Source: Actinomadura chibensis NBRC 106107
Lineage (GTDB): Bacteria; Actinomycetota; Actinomycetes; Streptosporangiales; Streptosporangiaceae
Direction: 5' to 3'
DNA length: 64,000 bases
Assembly (NCBI RefSeq): GCF_001552135.1
Contig: NZ_BCQP01000029.1
Location: 117,994-181,993, forward strand
The position numbers were made by a program, and so were the translations under genes. The notes beneath the pieces were generated by a model. It searched no databases. It saw nothing but the letters and a program-made list of their open reading frames with translations, and had not been told where the DNA came from. Positions 33,377 to 42,107 of the stretch are shown here, piece by piece. Positions within the stretch are counted from its first letter, which is position 1; the number at the start of each line of letters is the position of its first letter.

Positions 33377-33862
33377 ATGAGGAGTAGTGCGCGCACCGGC
33401 ATGGCGGTCGCGGTGGCCGGGGCGGCGAGCGGCCTGACCATGCTGAGCGGCGGTGCCACCGCCCTGGCGGCGACCACCACCGCATCGCCGGAGAGGCCCG
33501 CCGCCGGCAACATCTGCCGTTACGAGGTCATCGCGCGGCATGGGCTCAAGGTCCACCAGACGCCGCGCGGCAAGGTGATCCCGCCGGCGCTGAAGTTCGG
33601 CACCCGCGTCGACGCGGACTGCAAGACGAGCCACGGCGGCTGGGTCGAGCTGCACGGGGGCGTCCCGGTCAGCCAGCGCCACGGCTGGGTCTTCGCGAAG
33701 TACCTGAAGCTGATCAGGCCCGTCGGCGGCGTCTCCGCCGGCGGCGGCGGCACCTCCGGGGCGGCGAACCCGATGCTGGCCGGCGCCGGCATCGGCGCGG
33801 TCGTCCTCGGCGCGGGTGTCGCGATCTCCGCGCGGCGCCGCCAGGTGAAGAACGTCGCCTGA
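33377..33862 (+). CDS. Membrane-anchored SH3-like surface protein
   Basis: 161 residues from ATG 33377, preceded by GAGGGAGAAAGA; the longer open frame from 33131 lacks a ribosome site. A signal peptide (MAVAVAGAASGLTMLSGG) is followed by one SH3b-like domain (CRYEVIARHGLKVHQTPRGK, then GGWVELHGG and HGWVFAKYLKLI). A Gly-rich linker leads to a membrane helix (MLAGAGIGAVVLGAGVAI) and a basic tail SARRRQVK. That is the shape of a sortase substrate, and a class F sortase gene follows 89 bases later, but no LPxTG or LAxTG motif is present. It is therefore either a simple membrane anchor or an atypical substrate. Confidence 0.75.
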   Translation: MRSSARTGMAVAVAGAASGLTMLSGGATALAATTTASPERPAAGNICRYEVIARHGLKVHQTPRGKVIPPALKFGTRVDADCKTSHGGWVELHGGVPVSQRHGWVFAKYLKLIRPVGGVSAGGGGTSGAANPMLAGAGIGAVVLGAGVAISARRRQVKNVA

Positions 33863-33951
33863 GGGACGGAACGCACCATTCGGCGGTCGGCCGGCCACCC
33901 AGGTGGCGACCGGCCGTCGTCCCCTGCCTACGAAGGGTCTCGGGTGAGCCC

Positions 33952-34626
33952 ATGAGCGAACCGAAGCGAAGCGGCCGATCGGTCCATGTGCGGTACTGGC
34001 TGGCCGCCGTGATCATCTCGACGGGCGTCGCCCTGTGCGTCGTCGGGTTCCGGCTGACCGGCCCCGACGCACCACCGCGACCGCCCGCGTCGGTCGCGGA
34101 CATCCCCAAGGACGCGTCCCCGAACCCGGAGTTGGCGCTTCCCGCGTCCGTCCCGAAACGGATCAGGATCCCGTCCATCAAGGTCGGCGCACCGGTCGTC
34201 CCGGTCGACGTCCAGCCGGACGGGGCGCTCGGCGTACCACCGCTGAGCCGCGTCGACGAGGTCGGCTGGTACAGGGCCGGGCCGACGCCGGGCGAGAACG
34301 GCCGCAGCGTCCTGGTCGGCCATGTCGACTCCAAGAAGCAACCGGGTGTCTTCTACAAACTGGGCGCGCTGCGCCAGGGCCGCCGGATCGAGGTCGTCCG
34401 CGAGGACGGCACGACAGCGACCTTCCGCGTCGACGGCGTCAAGCTCGTCCCCAAGGACAGGTTCCCGACAAAGAGCGTCTACGGGACCGAAGGCGGACCG
34501 GAACTACGCCTCGTCACCTGCGGCGGCCGCTTCAACCGCAAACGGGGCCACTACGAGGACAACATCATCGTCTACGCATCCCTGACTCCCAGAACAGCGA
34601 CAACCCACTCGCCTAACAAGCAGTAA
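33952..34626 (+). CDS. Class F sortase
   Basis: 224 residues. One N-terminal membrane helix (YWLAAVIISTGVALCVVGF) is followed by a linker and the sortase barrel starting RIRIPSIKVGAPVVPV. The catalytic residues are His124 (VLVGHVDS), Cys190 (LRLVTCGG) and Arg198 (NRKRGHYEDN). The length and the GHVDS and TCGG motifs fit class F, common in actinobacteria. Sortases join surface proteins to cell-wall precursors by transpeptidation. The preceding SH3-like protein is the obvious candidate partner, though its sorting signal is not canonical. Confidence 0.88.
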   Translation: MSEPKRSGRSVHVRYWLAAVIISTGVALCVVGFRLTGPDAPPRPPASVADIPKDASPNPELALPASVPKRIRIPSIKVGAPVVPVDVQPDGALGVPPLSRVDEVGWYRAGPTPGENGRSVLVGHVDSKKQPGVFYKLGALRQGRRIEVVREDGTTATFRVDGVKLVPKDRFPTKSVYGTEGGPELRLVTCGGRFNRKRGHYEDNIIVYASLTPRTATTHSPNKQ

Positions 34627-34743
34627 ACGCTCCCCGCGCGCCTGCCAACGCTTGACGGGAGCCCTCTCACAACTCCTCATCCAGGTACTGGACGGCGACG
34701 AACCAGTGCGGCATAGCCAACCGGTTCGTGGCAAAGTGGCGGA

Positions 34744-35478
34744 ATGCCTGGCGCGCGGTACGGGATGGATGCGCCCTACGGGTTCAGCTTCGTGGGCCTG
34801 GTCGTGTTGGGGTTCTGGGTGACCGGACTGGTGATGGCGCTCACCGCCGACCTGGCCGCCGCCCTGCCCGCACTGGTCTCCGGCACCCTGCTGGCGGTAT
34901 GCCTGGCCATGAGCCTGCACGCCACCCTGCGCGGCAAGTTCCTGGTCTGGCAGGACGTACTGGACGAGTTAGACCTGCGCGGCGACGAACGGCTGCTGGA
35001 CCTCGGCTGCGGACGCGGCGCCGTCCTGTTAGCCGCCGCCCGGCGCCTCCCCCAGGGCCAGGCGATCGGCGTGGACCTGTGGCGCGGACGGGACCAGTCC
35101 GGCAACACTCCAGCGGCGACCCTGCGCAACGCCCACGCCGAAGGCGTCGCCGACCGCGTCCACGTGCAAGGGGGTGACCTGCGCAGACTCCCCTACACTG
35201 ACTCAAGCTTCGACCTGGTCGTCTCCAGCCTGACGGTACACACCATCTTCAGCGCGGACGCCCGCGCCCAAGCAATCACCGAGGCCTACCGCGTACTACG
35301 ACCGGGCGGCCGCCTACTGATAGCCGACCTGGCCCGAACCCCCCGCCAATACGCCGAGGTGCTGACCCGCCTGAACGCCCAAGAAATAGACGTACGCAAC
35401 CTGGGTTGGCGCGCCTGGTGGGGCAGCCCGTGGGTCCCAACCCGCCTACTAACCGCCCGCAAACCCCCCACCCCCTAA
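34744..35478 (+). CDS. Membrane-associated class I SAM methyltransferase
   Basis: 244 residues. Two N-terminal membrane helices (FSFVGLVVLGFWVTGLVMAL and ALPALVSGTLLAVCLAMSL) precede a Rossmann methyltransferase. SAM motif I is LLDLGCGRGAVLL, with the acidic residue in IGVDLW and motif post I in VQGGDLRRLPYTDSSFDLVV. The end (RNLGWRAWWGSPWVPTRLLT) is typical of a group of membrane-linked actinomycete methyltransferases. The substrate is unknown and could be a lipid or isoprenoid. ATG 34768 inside the frame is an alternative start. It is the last core gene before the tRNA-Gly integration region. Confidence 0.82.
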   Translation: MPGARYGMDAPYGFSFVGLVVLGFWVTGLVMALTADLAAALPALVSGTLLAVCLAMSLHATLRGKFLVWQDVLDELDLRGDERLLDLGCGRGAVLLAAARRLPQGQAIGVDLWRGRDQSGNTPAATLRNAHAEGVADRVHVQGGDLRRLPYTDSSFDLVVSSLTVHTIFSADARAQAITEAYRVLRPGGRLLIADLARTPRQYAEVLTRLNAQEIDVRNLGWRAWWGSPWVPTRLLTARKPPTP

Positions 35479-35711
35479 AGACGTACCACCACACCCCAGC
35501 CCCCCGTGGCCACACATGTGCGGCAGAGTCGGGGGCATCGCGGGCTGAGTCGATGCATCAACTGGGGCCCTCCTCCGCAGGCAGCACAGCTCTACCCGCA
35601 GCGCGCGCAAGAAGCGCCGCAAGCCCAAGAAATCAGGCACGCAGCGGGGCACCGTAGCCGACGAACAGAAGAGACAAGGGTCAGTGACGAGCCACTGGCC
35701 CGACCTTCGCT
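35479..35711. other. Gene-free stretch at the left edge of the integration region
   Basis: No supportable gene. Around 35672-35705 there is a degraded counterpart of the integrase-end/terminator region seen at 37862-37927 and 51637-51724, followed by the att-like scar. Confidence 0.4.
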
Positions 35712-35752
35712 GGAGCATGTGACGGGAATCAAACCTGTGCTGTCAGCTTGGA
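35712..35752 (-). repeat. Degenerate third copy of the tRNA-Gly attachment core
   Basis: GTGACGGGAATC, a few changed bases, then CTGTCAGCTTGG: this aligns along its whole length with the 42-base core at 37934-37975 and 51731-51772, with about five differences. It has no 5' half and is not a functional tRNA gene. It most likely marks an old integration event. Confidence 0.7.
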
Positions 35753-36534
35753 AACCATTGCGATCACACCGGTTGGAGCCGCTGACCTGGTATTTGGACG
35801 TACCGCAAGTGACCCATGATCGCCGCCTTCAATGGCACGTCAATGGCACGGACCGTACTTGATGACCCGCGCATCCTCGGCCTGATCGGAACAAACACAG
35901 CATCCGATCACCCGAGGTCAAGCAGCCACGAAGCGCAGGGCGGTCACGGCACGAGCACCGGAGGCAGCGCGGCAGCAATCGCCCCCGACCACGCAACCCA
36001 TCCCAGCCACGCTGTGGCGATCGAAGGGCGCAACCACCCTCGTCTGATCAGTGGGAAGATCCAAGACGTCCAGCGACGTCCTCCCCAGGTCCCGTGACCA
36101 GCGCCGCGCTGTCGCGCGTATTCGCATCTGTCCAAGATGATCCGTCACGTTGCTAGCACCACCTTTAACGCGGGACGCCCGTCCTGAGGATCCTCCGCGC
36201 GAACAGCAGGGCGGTGTGACAGCCGGAGTCGCGCGGGCGTGCCCTCCCGCCCGCGGGGCCGGGGTTCGGAGGGTACTAGACCCTCATTCCGCGCCCGTCC
36301 AGCGAGCAACCAATCGACGAATCCGAATCATGCACAAGCTCGTTAGGTCGTGCCGTGAAATACGGCGCACTCCAGGCAATCTTCGACCTCCAAGGAGCGC
36401 TGGTGTTAACTAGTGTGACTTTGCGATATCCGTGAGACTCACGGCCGTTCCACCGTACAGCCGGACGTGAACCACTTCTGGCGGCTGAGCGTCTAAACTG
36501 CAGGCGCTGACTGGCCAGAGGCGGGGGAGTCTCG

Positions 36535-37206
36535 ATGGTCTACGATTACAACCAGGGCCCCGGAGGATCACCTCCGCCAGGAGGCAAAGATCGCAGAAAG
36601 AAGCGGGGGTCCAGGCTAAGGACTGCCAGCTACGTCGCTACCGTGCTTACGCTGATCGTAGCAGTCGCTGCTGCCGCTATGGACTACTTCGGTATCAGTT
36701 CTTCCAACCAACAGACGACGAATCACGGCCCAGTCGCTGCTGGATCGGAAGGTCCCGACCCCACCGATGCGAGAACTTCAGACCCTACCAATACTAGAAC
36801 GCGAAGCTCTACGGTATGGATTAGAGCAACCGGAGCGTTCACAGGTTCCTGCTTGGACGTCCGTGGCCCTCTGCAGGAACCGGGAACCCCCACACAGATC
36901 TGGACATGCAAGAGCGTCGACGAAATGCTTTGGATTCCTTTCAAGGATGGAACTATTCATGGATTCGGCAATCTGTGCCTGAGCGCGGACAATAGTCCCG
37001 AAGACGGCTCACGCGTTTATATGGATACCTGCTCCGGACGCGTGGGTCAGATATGGAAGATCCCGTCCGACACAGGGCACGTCAAGAATGGGACTGGCCT
37101 ATGCCTGGACATCCAAGGCCCCTCAACCGCATTGGGCACGGCCGTCCAATTATGGCATTGCCAGGAAGTCGATCAGCATAAGTGGCAATTCGAGGCTCAC
37201 TTGTGA
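36535..37206 (+). CDS. Membrane-tethered ricin-type lectin domain protein
   Basis: 223 residues; ATG preceded by GGGGGAG. A polar, Gly/Pro-rich and then basic head (GGKDRRKKRGSRLR) is followed by one membrane helix (YVATVLTLIVAVAAAAMDYF), a Thr/Asp-rich linker and one beta-trefoil (about 95-223). The trefoil has QxW-type repeats (PTQIWTCKSVDEMLWIPF, VGQIWKIPSD, VDQHKWQFEA) and CLDV/CLSAD strands. The topology suggests an outward-facing carbohydrate-binding domain. It is less GC-rich than the core genes and is the only intact gene of the relic element, so it may be retained cargo. Confidence 0.8.
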   Translation: MVYDYNQGPGGSPPPGGKDRRKKRGSRLRTASYVATVLTLIVAVAAAAMDYFGISSSNQQTTNHGPVAAGSEGPDPTDARTSDPTNTRTRSSTVWIRATGAFTGSCLDVRGPLQEPGTPTQIWTCKSVDEMLWIPFKDGTIHGFGNLCLSADNSPEDGSRVYMDTCSGRVGQIWKIPSDTGHVKNGTGLCLDIQGPSTALGTAVQLWHCQEVDQHKWQFEAHL

Positions 37207-37774
37207 TCCTTTTCGTTCCACACTGCGCCCGTAACCAGACAGCCAGAGGGAATGTTCGAGAAAGGCCGCACGCCCGACTCCAAAGTTGGGCACGGCCACC
37301 CGGACGCGCCGGACGCAGCGTCACTTCCTGGCAGACTGCCCCCTCACGTTGAGTAGGGGTCGCTAATTCGGTCCAGGCGGGGAGCGGACGCGCGGTTGGC
37401 TCCAAGGGCCTAGCGGCCGTCGACGACGGCTGGCGAGAACGCTGCGCCGTAGCGAGCGAAGTTGCGGCGGGCCTCGGTCAGGCTGAGGTCTGCGTTGCCG
37501 TGGCCGCGTACGACATCGGCGTCATGGTCGTCGTCCTCTCATGGACACACGGGGGCACGTCTCGCAGGCTCCGCGCTGCCCCAGGGTGAGGTAGCCGCAG
37601 CATGAGCAGGGCTCGCGGGGGCGGATAGGACGCACGTTGGAAGGCCTCTTCCCTTGCTTCACCTGGGTGCGCGAGATCGCCATGTCTCCAAGGAAGCTGC
37701 TCGGTCACGCTCCCCTCGTGCCCACTTTCCTCCCGTCGCCTTCCCCGTAGCCGCGGGTTCGTCCAGGGCGTCGA

Positions 37775-37864
37775 GCCTGGCTCAGCGCGCTCGTCCGGGC
37801 CGAGCGGAAGCGGGACGGCGACGATGACGGCGAGGCAGCGGGCGCTCTCGTGCCGGTGGCCTAA
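37775..37864 (+). pseudogene. C-terminal relic of an AICE integrase gene
   Basis: Reads AWLSALVRAERKRDGDDDG and ends EAAGALVPVA, then TAA. The intact integrase ends GLNELVQAEHDQ, then GAAGALVPVA, then TAA, with the same trailing TTGCACG sequence. The upstream part of the gene cannot be followed. Confidence 0.7.
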
Positions 37865-37886
37865 TTGCACGGCGCTGGAAACGATC

Positions 37887-37927
37887 AAGGCCCAGGGCTG
37901 GGGATCGTGGTCCCTGGCCTGGGCCTT
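37887..37927. terminator. Relic integrase terminator
   Basis: AAGGCCCAGG / CCTGGGCCTT stem, the counterpart of 51684-51724 downstream of the intact integrase gene. Confidence 0.65.
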
Positions 37928-37933
37928 TGGGGT

Positions 37934-37975
37934 GGAGCGGGTGACGGGAATCGAACCCGCGCTGTCAGCTTGGGA
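37934..37975 (-). repeat. attL: 42-base tRNA-Gly 3'-end repeat
   Basis: Identical over 42 bases to 51731-51772, which is the 3' part of the tRNA-Gly(CCC) gene plus two flanking bases. It lacks the 5' half of the tRNA. It marks the left boundary of the intact element and the right boundary of the relic element. Confidence 0.88.
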
Positions 37976-38489
37976 ATCAAACCGATCCAGGCCGTCATAG
38001 CGCCTGAGCTGGCCTCCGCACGTACCGCGAGTGACCGTGATTGCCCCCTGATCACCGTGGCTAGTTGCACGCTAATTGCACGCCACCGTTGCCGCTGAGC
38101 TACACGTCCTCGGCCTGCTCGGAACGGCGACAGCGCCCCGATCATTCGAGGGCAAGCGGACCCGGAGCGCAGGGCCGGCCACGGCCCGAGCACCGGAAGC
38201 CGCGCGGCAGCGATCGCCCCAACCATGCAACGCGCCTCAGCCACGCTGTGGCGATCGTAGGGCGCAACCATCGCCGTCTGATCCGTAGCAAGATTCGGCG
38301 CGTCCAGGCATGTCCCCACATTCGCGCGGGCGTGCGCTCCGGGGCTTGGGGGCCGGAGGGCCGGCTTCGCACACGCTAAGCAGTGTGTAATCCGCGGGGA
38401 AGCCCAGTAAGCGAATGCTGATCAAGCCGGGTGTTCAGCCTCACGTTCATAGAACATTTCTGGCTGATCCTCTGCCTCGGCTGCGTGGT
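37976..38489. other. Left end of the AICE, no gene
   Basis: About 510 bases without a supportable gene. It contains a tandem TTGCACG-type direct repeat at 38061-38084. From about 38000 to 38330 it is homologous to the left end of the relic element. Confidence 0.6.
38061..38084 (+). repeat. Tandem direct repeat, candidate integrase arm site (left)
   Basis: CTAGTTGCACG followed directly by CTAATTGCACG. The same tandem occurs at the other end (51637-51660), and a degenerate one (CAATGGCACG twice) lies at about 35830-35852 in the relic element. Confidence 0.5.
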
Positions 38490-38969
38490 TCATATGCACG
38501 AGTCGAGACGAGCGAGAGTAATAGTGAGCCAAGAGGGAAGACTGTCCGCTTCCCAGGCGTAAAAATGGACATCATTCGATTTGGCTCGATTGTGGATATC
38601 GCAGAGCCACAGGCCATTTTCAACTACGCTACGCCCGCCAAGGCTATACGGCCAAAAGTGGTCGATCTGATGCGCCATACGAATATGAGGGCACACGTAG
38701 CCCCATATTAGCCCAGAAGCGCAACGGGTGCTTCTTGGGCGGGAGATGTTGAATGGGCGAGAGCCAATACAACTACTCCACTGTGCGGGAGTGACCGGAG
38801 CTACGTCCGGATGAATAAGAGCAAGAGCTTCAGGAAGGGAACGGCGAGCAAGAGCATCCACGTATCGCAGCTTCCAAGTATCTGAGGAAATACCTTCGAG
38901 ATCCTCCACAAGCTGCAGATATTTAAATGCAGAACTGAAACGCAGCTGCATGACCTCTACTTCGATCAC
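38490..38969 (-). CDS. HNH-type endonuclease domain protein
   Basis: 159 residues from GTG 38969, whose GTGA overlaps the stop codon of the DGQHR gene. The C-terminal half holds an HNH-like core: QIDHFWPYSLGGRSVVENG, then LCDIHNRAKSND. These give the DH, the N and the HN(R)AK residues of the fold. The N-terminal half has no recognised domain. The gene is less GC-rich than its surroundings and is cargo of the mobile element. With its DGQHR partner it is a candidate nuclease of a DNA-modification or defence module. Confidence 0.7.
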   Translation of the reverse strand: MIEVEVMQLRFSSAFKYLQLVEDLEGISSDTWKLRYVDALARRSLPEALALIHPDVAPVTPAQWSSCIGSRPFNISRPRSTRCASGLIWGYVCPHIRMAHQIDHFWPYSLGGRSVVENGLWLCDIHNRAKSNDVHFYAWEADSLPSWLTITLARLDSCI

Positions 38970-40495
38970 CAGTTGATCTGCAGCTCCGACTGACTCGACA
39001 GATCACCATAATGCTTCATAACAACGACTATTTCCAGTGGCTTCGGGTAGTCGCCACCCAGAATCAGTCCTTTCCTTTCCATCTCTTTGTAGCGCAGAGG
39101 GCGTCCGACTGTCTTTGCATCCAGAATTTCGTAATCGCCTACATTCGACGTATAGTCAGTGACTTTGACGTGGGTTGCTGTGCCGGCACTATGACTTCCC
39201 ATCGCGCCTCGGAGCATCCTGTATTCTTCCCTGCCATGCTTAGCAGGACGCTTTGCAGGGGTGAGTTTACTGAAGCTGAGAACGACTGCCGCGCCATTAC
39301 CCTTGAGATGGTCAGCAAGGTTGCTATTCGCTTCCGGAAGAGCGCCTGTTCTCAATGCATCTTCCAAGACGCTTCTAGCTATTCTCTTGCTAACCGTGTT
39401 GGCCGGTCCGCTAAGATTACGGACCCACGAGAAGGTCCAATTGGTATTCTGAAACTTTAGGTCCTGGAGTATTGCGCGATAATCAGCCGTCGGTCCGTTC
39501 TCCAGAGCCCGGGCCAGGACGCCCACCAAGAAAGCCTCTTGCATAATTGTTTGCTGCTTTTGTCCCTTACCAAAGAAAACTGAACTATCATGATCCCCGA
39601 CAGTTTGATGGAGAGCGATGTAGGCGTGGCTGATTTCTGCAGCAAGCTCGGCCGGGTTGAGATGCTTATGAAGTTGGACTGGCAGATTATAATAGTTTCT
39701 GCTGATCAGGTCGCCCAAAGTGTTGCACTTGAAGGAAAATCCGCCATAGATCGGCGTCGCCGGTCGATGCTCATTGAACTGAACGTTGTTGAAGAAGGGA
39801 TTAGATATGCCGCGGAAATTTGGCGTTCGACAGAGTTCAACAACTGCCCTGAAGGCAAGCCTGGCGGCAGAGCTTGCACTCTTGCTCGAAGAATATTTAC
39901 CCAAGTCGAACGCATACGTAAGCCACTCGTTGTGAAGTTCATCCAACTTTGTAGCCGCGGTGGTAACTTGTGCAAAGAGGCTCGCCAGTAGAGGACTACT
40001 GTATGAGTTACTGCCGTCATCCAGGAGTAGAACGAGGGGCACCGGGTCGTTGGCTTGTGCGGATTGACTTAGCCCCGAAATACGGTGTTGACCATCGAGG
40101 ATCCATAGCGGGCGTTGCGCAGGATCGTCGGTCACCTCGGGTACATCTACTATAAACGTGCCCGTACCATATGAAGTGCCATCTATTTGCTTCGGAGAAA
40201 TATCGATTCCTGAAGCGAATGCATTCTTGGCAAGCAACACTGGGTTAGGCATTAGCCCGCCGGTATTATTGAATGTTTGTGCGAGTTGTTCTACACGGTC
40301 ATGATTGATTGGACGCTGCCAGTCTCGTACAGGTTCGGCGGTGATGTTGGCTGCGATTTGTTGATGGTCCGTCTGCTCAGTGAAGGCGGGGGCAATAGCT
40401 ATAACGGCTATTTCCGCCGCGGATGCAAAGCCGATATAGATCGGGAAAGTCTTGCTACCGCTGGAAATGTAAGAGCGCAGGCATTCAATCTGCAC
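38966..40495 (-). CDS. DGQHR-domain protein (DndB-like)
   Basis: 509 residues from GTG 40495. The signature DGQHR is at 134-138 within RPLWILDGQHRISGLSQ. It is preceded by the family's N-terminal pattern (DWQRPINHDRVEQLAQTF, MPNPVLLAKNAF) and followed by PVPLVLLLDD. DGQHR proteins include DndB, the regulator of DNA phosphorothioation, and several proteins of defence islands. No dnd genes are in this window. The protein is translationally coupled to the HNH gene. The gene is distinctly less GC-rich than the AICE core genes, a sign of separate origin. The start is uncertain because the first 45 residues are poorly conserved in character. Confidence 0.78.
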   Translation of the reverse strand: MQIECLRSYISSGSKTFPIYIGFASAAEIAVIAIAPAFTEQTDHQQIAANITAEPVRDWQRPINHDRVEQLAQTFNNTGGLMPNPVLLAKNAFASGIDISPKQIDGTSYGTGTFIVDVPEVTDDPAQRPLWILDGQHRISGLSQSAQANDPVPLVLLLDDGSNSYSSPLLASLFAQVTTAATKLDELHNEWLTYAFDLGKYSSSKSASSAARLAFRAVVELCRTPNFRGISNPFFNNVQFNEHRPATPIYGGFSFKCNTLGDLISRNYYNLPVQLHKHLNPAELAAEISHAYIALHQTVGDHDSSVFFGKGQKQQTIMQEAFLVGVLARALENGPTADYRAILQDLKFQNTNWTFSWVRNLSGPANTVSKRIARSVLEDALRTGALPEANSNLADHLKGNGAAVVLSFSKLTPAKRPAKHGREEYRMLRGAMGSHSAGTATHVKVTDYTSNVGDYEILDAKTVGRPLRYKEMERKGLILGGDYPKPLEIVVVMKHYGDLSSQSELQINW

Positions 40496-40774
40496 GCGTT
40501 ACCCCCGGCTACGCGGACCGATACAGGTAGCCGTCATGTTAGCACTGAACAGTCTTCCGACGTGAGTAAGCTGCGGGTGGGTCTGGAATTCGGCATTCCC
40601 CAGAGGCCTCGTGCTGAAGAGGCCAGTAGCGTCCTGGCCAGTCGGCCGGGGCGGGTCGGCCCGGAGAGGCCGCATGCCCGGCCCGGACCGACCGGCGGCG
40701 GCCGCGGAGCGGGCGCCCTTGAAGACGTAGAGAAAGTTCTCATCCGGCACGTGGCTGATGGTGCTGGGCTGCGG

Positions 40775-41707
40775 TTATGTCATGAGTTTGGTGAGGGTTC
40801 GGCGGGTTTGGTCGGCGAGGCTGACGGCTGCGCCTAGGCGGTTGTCGATGGTGACGTGGGCGTTGTCGGGTGGGTCTTCGGGGTTGAGGGTGCTGGCGTA
40901 TTCGTCCCAGTTGGCGAGCTTCCAGGCGTCGCGGGCGGCGTCGCGTTGCTCGATGTACTCGTGCATGGTGTCTAGGTCGCTGTGGACCCAGATGGAGGTC
41001 ACGTCCACGCCCTTGGCTTTGCATCGGTGGGTGAGGCGTGGGAGCCAACTCGGGTTGGTGAGTTCGGTGATGAAGGGGGCGGCGAGGATGATCGAGACGC
41101 CGCAGTCGATGTTGCCGTAGGCGGCGTTGAGCAGGCACCGGTACTCGTGCGGGCGGACCTCGGCGCGGTAGAGGTCGGTGTGGCGGTCGTGCTGGTCGGC
41201 GCCGAGTGAGACCAGGAGGCGTTCGGTCATGCGGCGGGTGAGGGCGTCCTTGTCCAGGAACGCCCAGCCTGAGAGATCGGACAGGAAGCGGGCGAATTCT
41301 GTCTTGCCTGATCCGGCGTAGCCGCCGACCAGGACCAGGACGGGGTTGCCTCCGGCGTTGGCGACGGCTCGGCCGTGCCAGGCGTTGGCCAGGCGGGTCT
41401 TGAGCGCGGTGGCGTCGGGGAAGAAGGCCGACAGGTCGAACGGGGTGCCGTCGTGGCCGGGTTCGCGGCCGTGGGCTTGCGCGGCCATGCGTTCCAGGAC
41501 GGGGAGTGCGATGTTGTGCGCGCGGGCGAGGTAGGGCAACCAGTCGTCGGGGATGCGCAAGCCGCGTTCCCAGCGGGACACCTCGTGTCGGGTGAGGGTG
41601 TCAGTGGAGGCGAGGTCGCAGAGTTGAGCGGCTAGGGCGCGTTGGCTCCGGGTGCCGCGTAGGCGGGCCAGGTATGCGCCGAACGCTCGTCGGGCATCGG
41701 TCGTCAT
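40775..41707 (-). CDS. XRE helix-turn-helix - P-loop kinase-like protein, copy 1
   Basis: 310 residues; ATG preceded by GGAGG. Residues 5-60 are an XRE-type helix-turn-helix (YLARLRGTRSQRALAAQLCD, then TRHEVSRWERGLRIPD). Residues about 115-310 are a P-loop domain with Walker A GGYAGSGKTEF and FLDKDALTRRMTERLL, resembling AAA_33/zeta-like small-molecule kinases. A later stretch reads RDAWKLANWDEYAS. Copy 2 (43355-44404) is closely similar across the kinase part but has a different HTH region. The substrate is unknown; a regulator or toxin-like kinase role is possible. Confidence 0.78.
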   Translation of the reverse strand: MTTDARRAFGAYLARLRGTRSQRALAAQLCDLASTDTLTRHEVSRWERGLRIPDDWLPYLARAHNIALPVLERMAAQAHGREPGHDGTPFDLSAFFPDATALKTRLANAWHGRAVANAGGNPVLVLVGGYAGSGKTEFARFLSDLSGWAFLDKDALTRRMTERLLVSLGADQHDRHTDLYRAEVRPHEYRCLLNAAYGNIDCGVSIILAAPFITELTNPSWLPRLTHRCKAKGVDVTSIWVHSDLDTMHEYIEQRDAARDAWKLANWDEYASTLNPEDPPDNAHVTIDNRLGAAVSLADQTRRTLTKLMT

Positions 41708-41861
41708 GGGTGGCTACCTCCTGTAATCGAGTGTGGCCCCCTCCCGGCCCCCTGTCAGGCTCCTTTGCGAATCGACGGACGGCGGAAACCTGGCGGGGCG
41801 GTTGAGGGCATGCCGCGCGGGCCGGTCCGGCTCGCTGACGAATCCGACGAGGAATCCGCCG

Positions 41862-42107
41862 ATGGAAACGCGTGCGCAGACTGAGGACCCGGCGCTCCGC
41901 CAACTCCGGGAAGAGTTCACCGGTCACCGGATATGGCGGGCCCAGCGGTCGGACGGCAGTCCCGGCGACTGGGTCGCGACGCTGCACAACCCGGCCGCCG
42001 GGGTTGACGCGACGGTGATCTGCCGGGACTCGGAGGAGTTGCGTGCGGCGCTGGTGCACGAGCGGCAGCGGGCGGCGGGCCGTTCGGTAATGAAGAGGGC
42101 CTGGTGA
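41862..42107 (+). CDS. Small hypothetical AICE protein
   Basis: 81 residues from ATG 41862 (GAGGAA upstream). The core EFTGHRIWRAQRSDGSPGDW, then ATLHNPAAGVDATVICRDSE, looks like a small globular protein of a type often seen in AICEs beside XRE regulators. The stop codon overlaps the next ATG (ATGA), so the two are co-translated. It diverges from the HTH-kinase gene at 41707. Function unknown. Confidence 0.6.
   Translation: METRAQTEDPALRQLREEFTGHRIWRAQRSDGSPGDWVATLHNPAAGVDATVICRDSEELRAALVHERQRAAGRSVMKRAW

Larger units (their letters stand above)
35753..37933. mobile_element. Remnant of an older AICE at the same tRNA-Gly site
   Basis: The segment begins after one att-like scar and ends at the next att copy. 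Its left part (about 35800-36110) is clearly homologous to the left end of the intact element (about 38000-38330), sharing runs such as GCCACGCTGTGGCGATCG. Its right end keeps the last codons of an integrase gene (37775-37864) and the terminator (37887-37927) in the same order as the intact element. Between them only a lectin-domain gene (36535-37206) remains. 36111-36534 and 37207-37774 show no gene I can support. Confidence 0.7.

Noticed and set aside
36150..36413. 87-residue frame in the relic element
   Set aside because: No ribosome site, biased composition and no similarity I can recognise; probably chance.
37478..37888. 136-residue minus-strand frame
   Set aside because: Lies opposite the integrase relic and terminator, has no ribosome site and no recognisable domain.
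37934..37975. A second tRNA-Gly gene
   Set aside because: Only the 3' part from the anticodon loop is present; the following bases cannot form the anticodon and D stems. It is an att copy.
38415..38711. 98-residue plus-strand frame at the left end of the AICE
   Set aside because: Overlaps the HNH gene on the other strand for most of its length, with no ribosome site and no domain.
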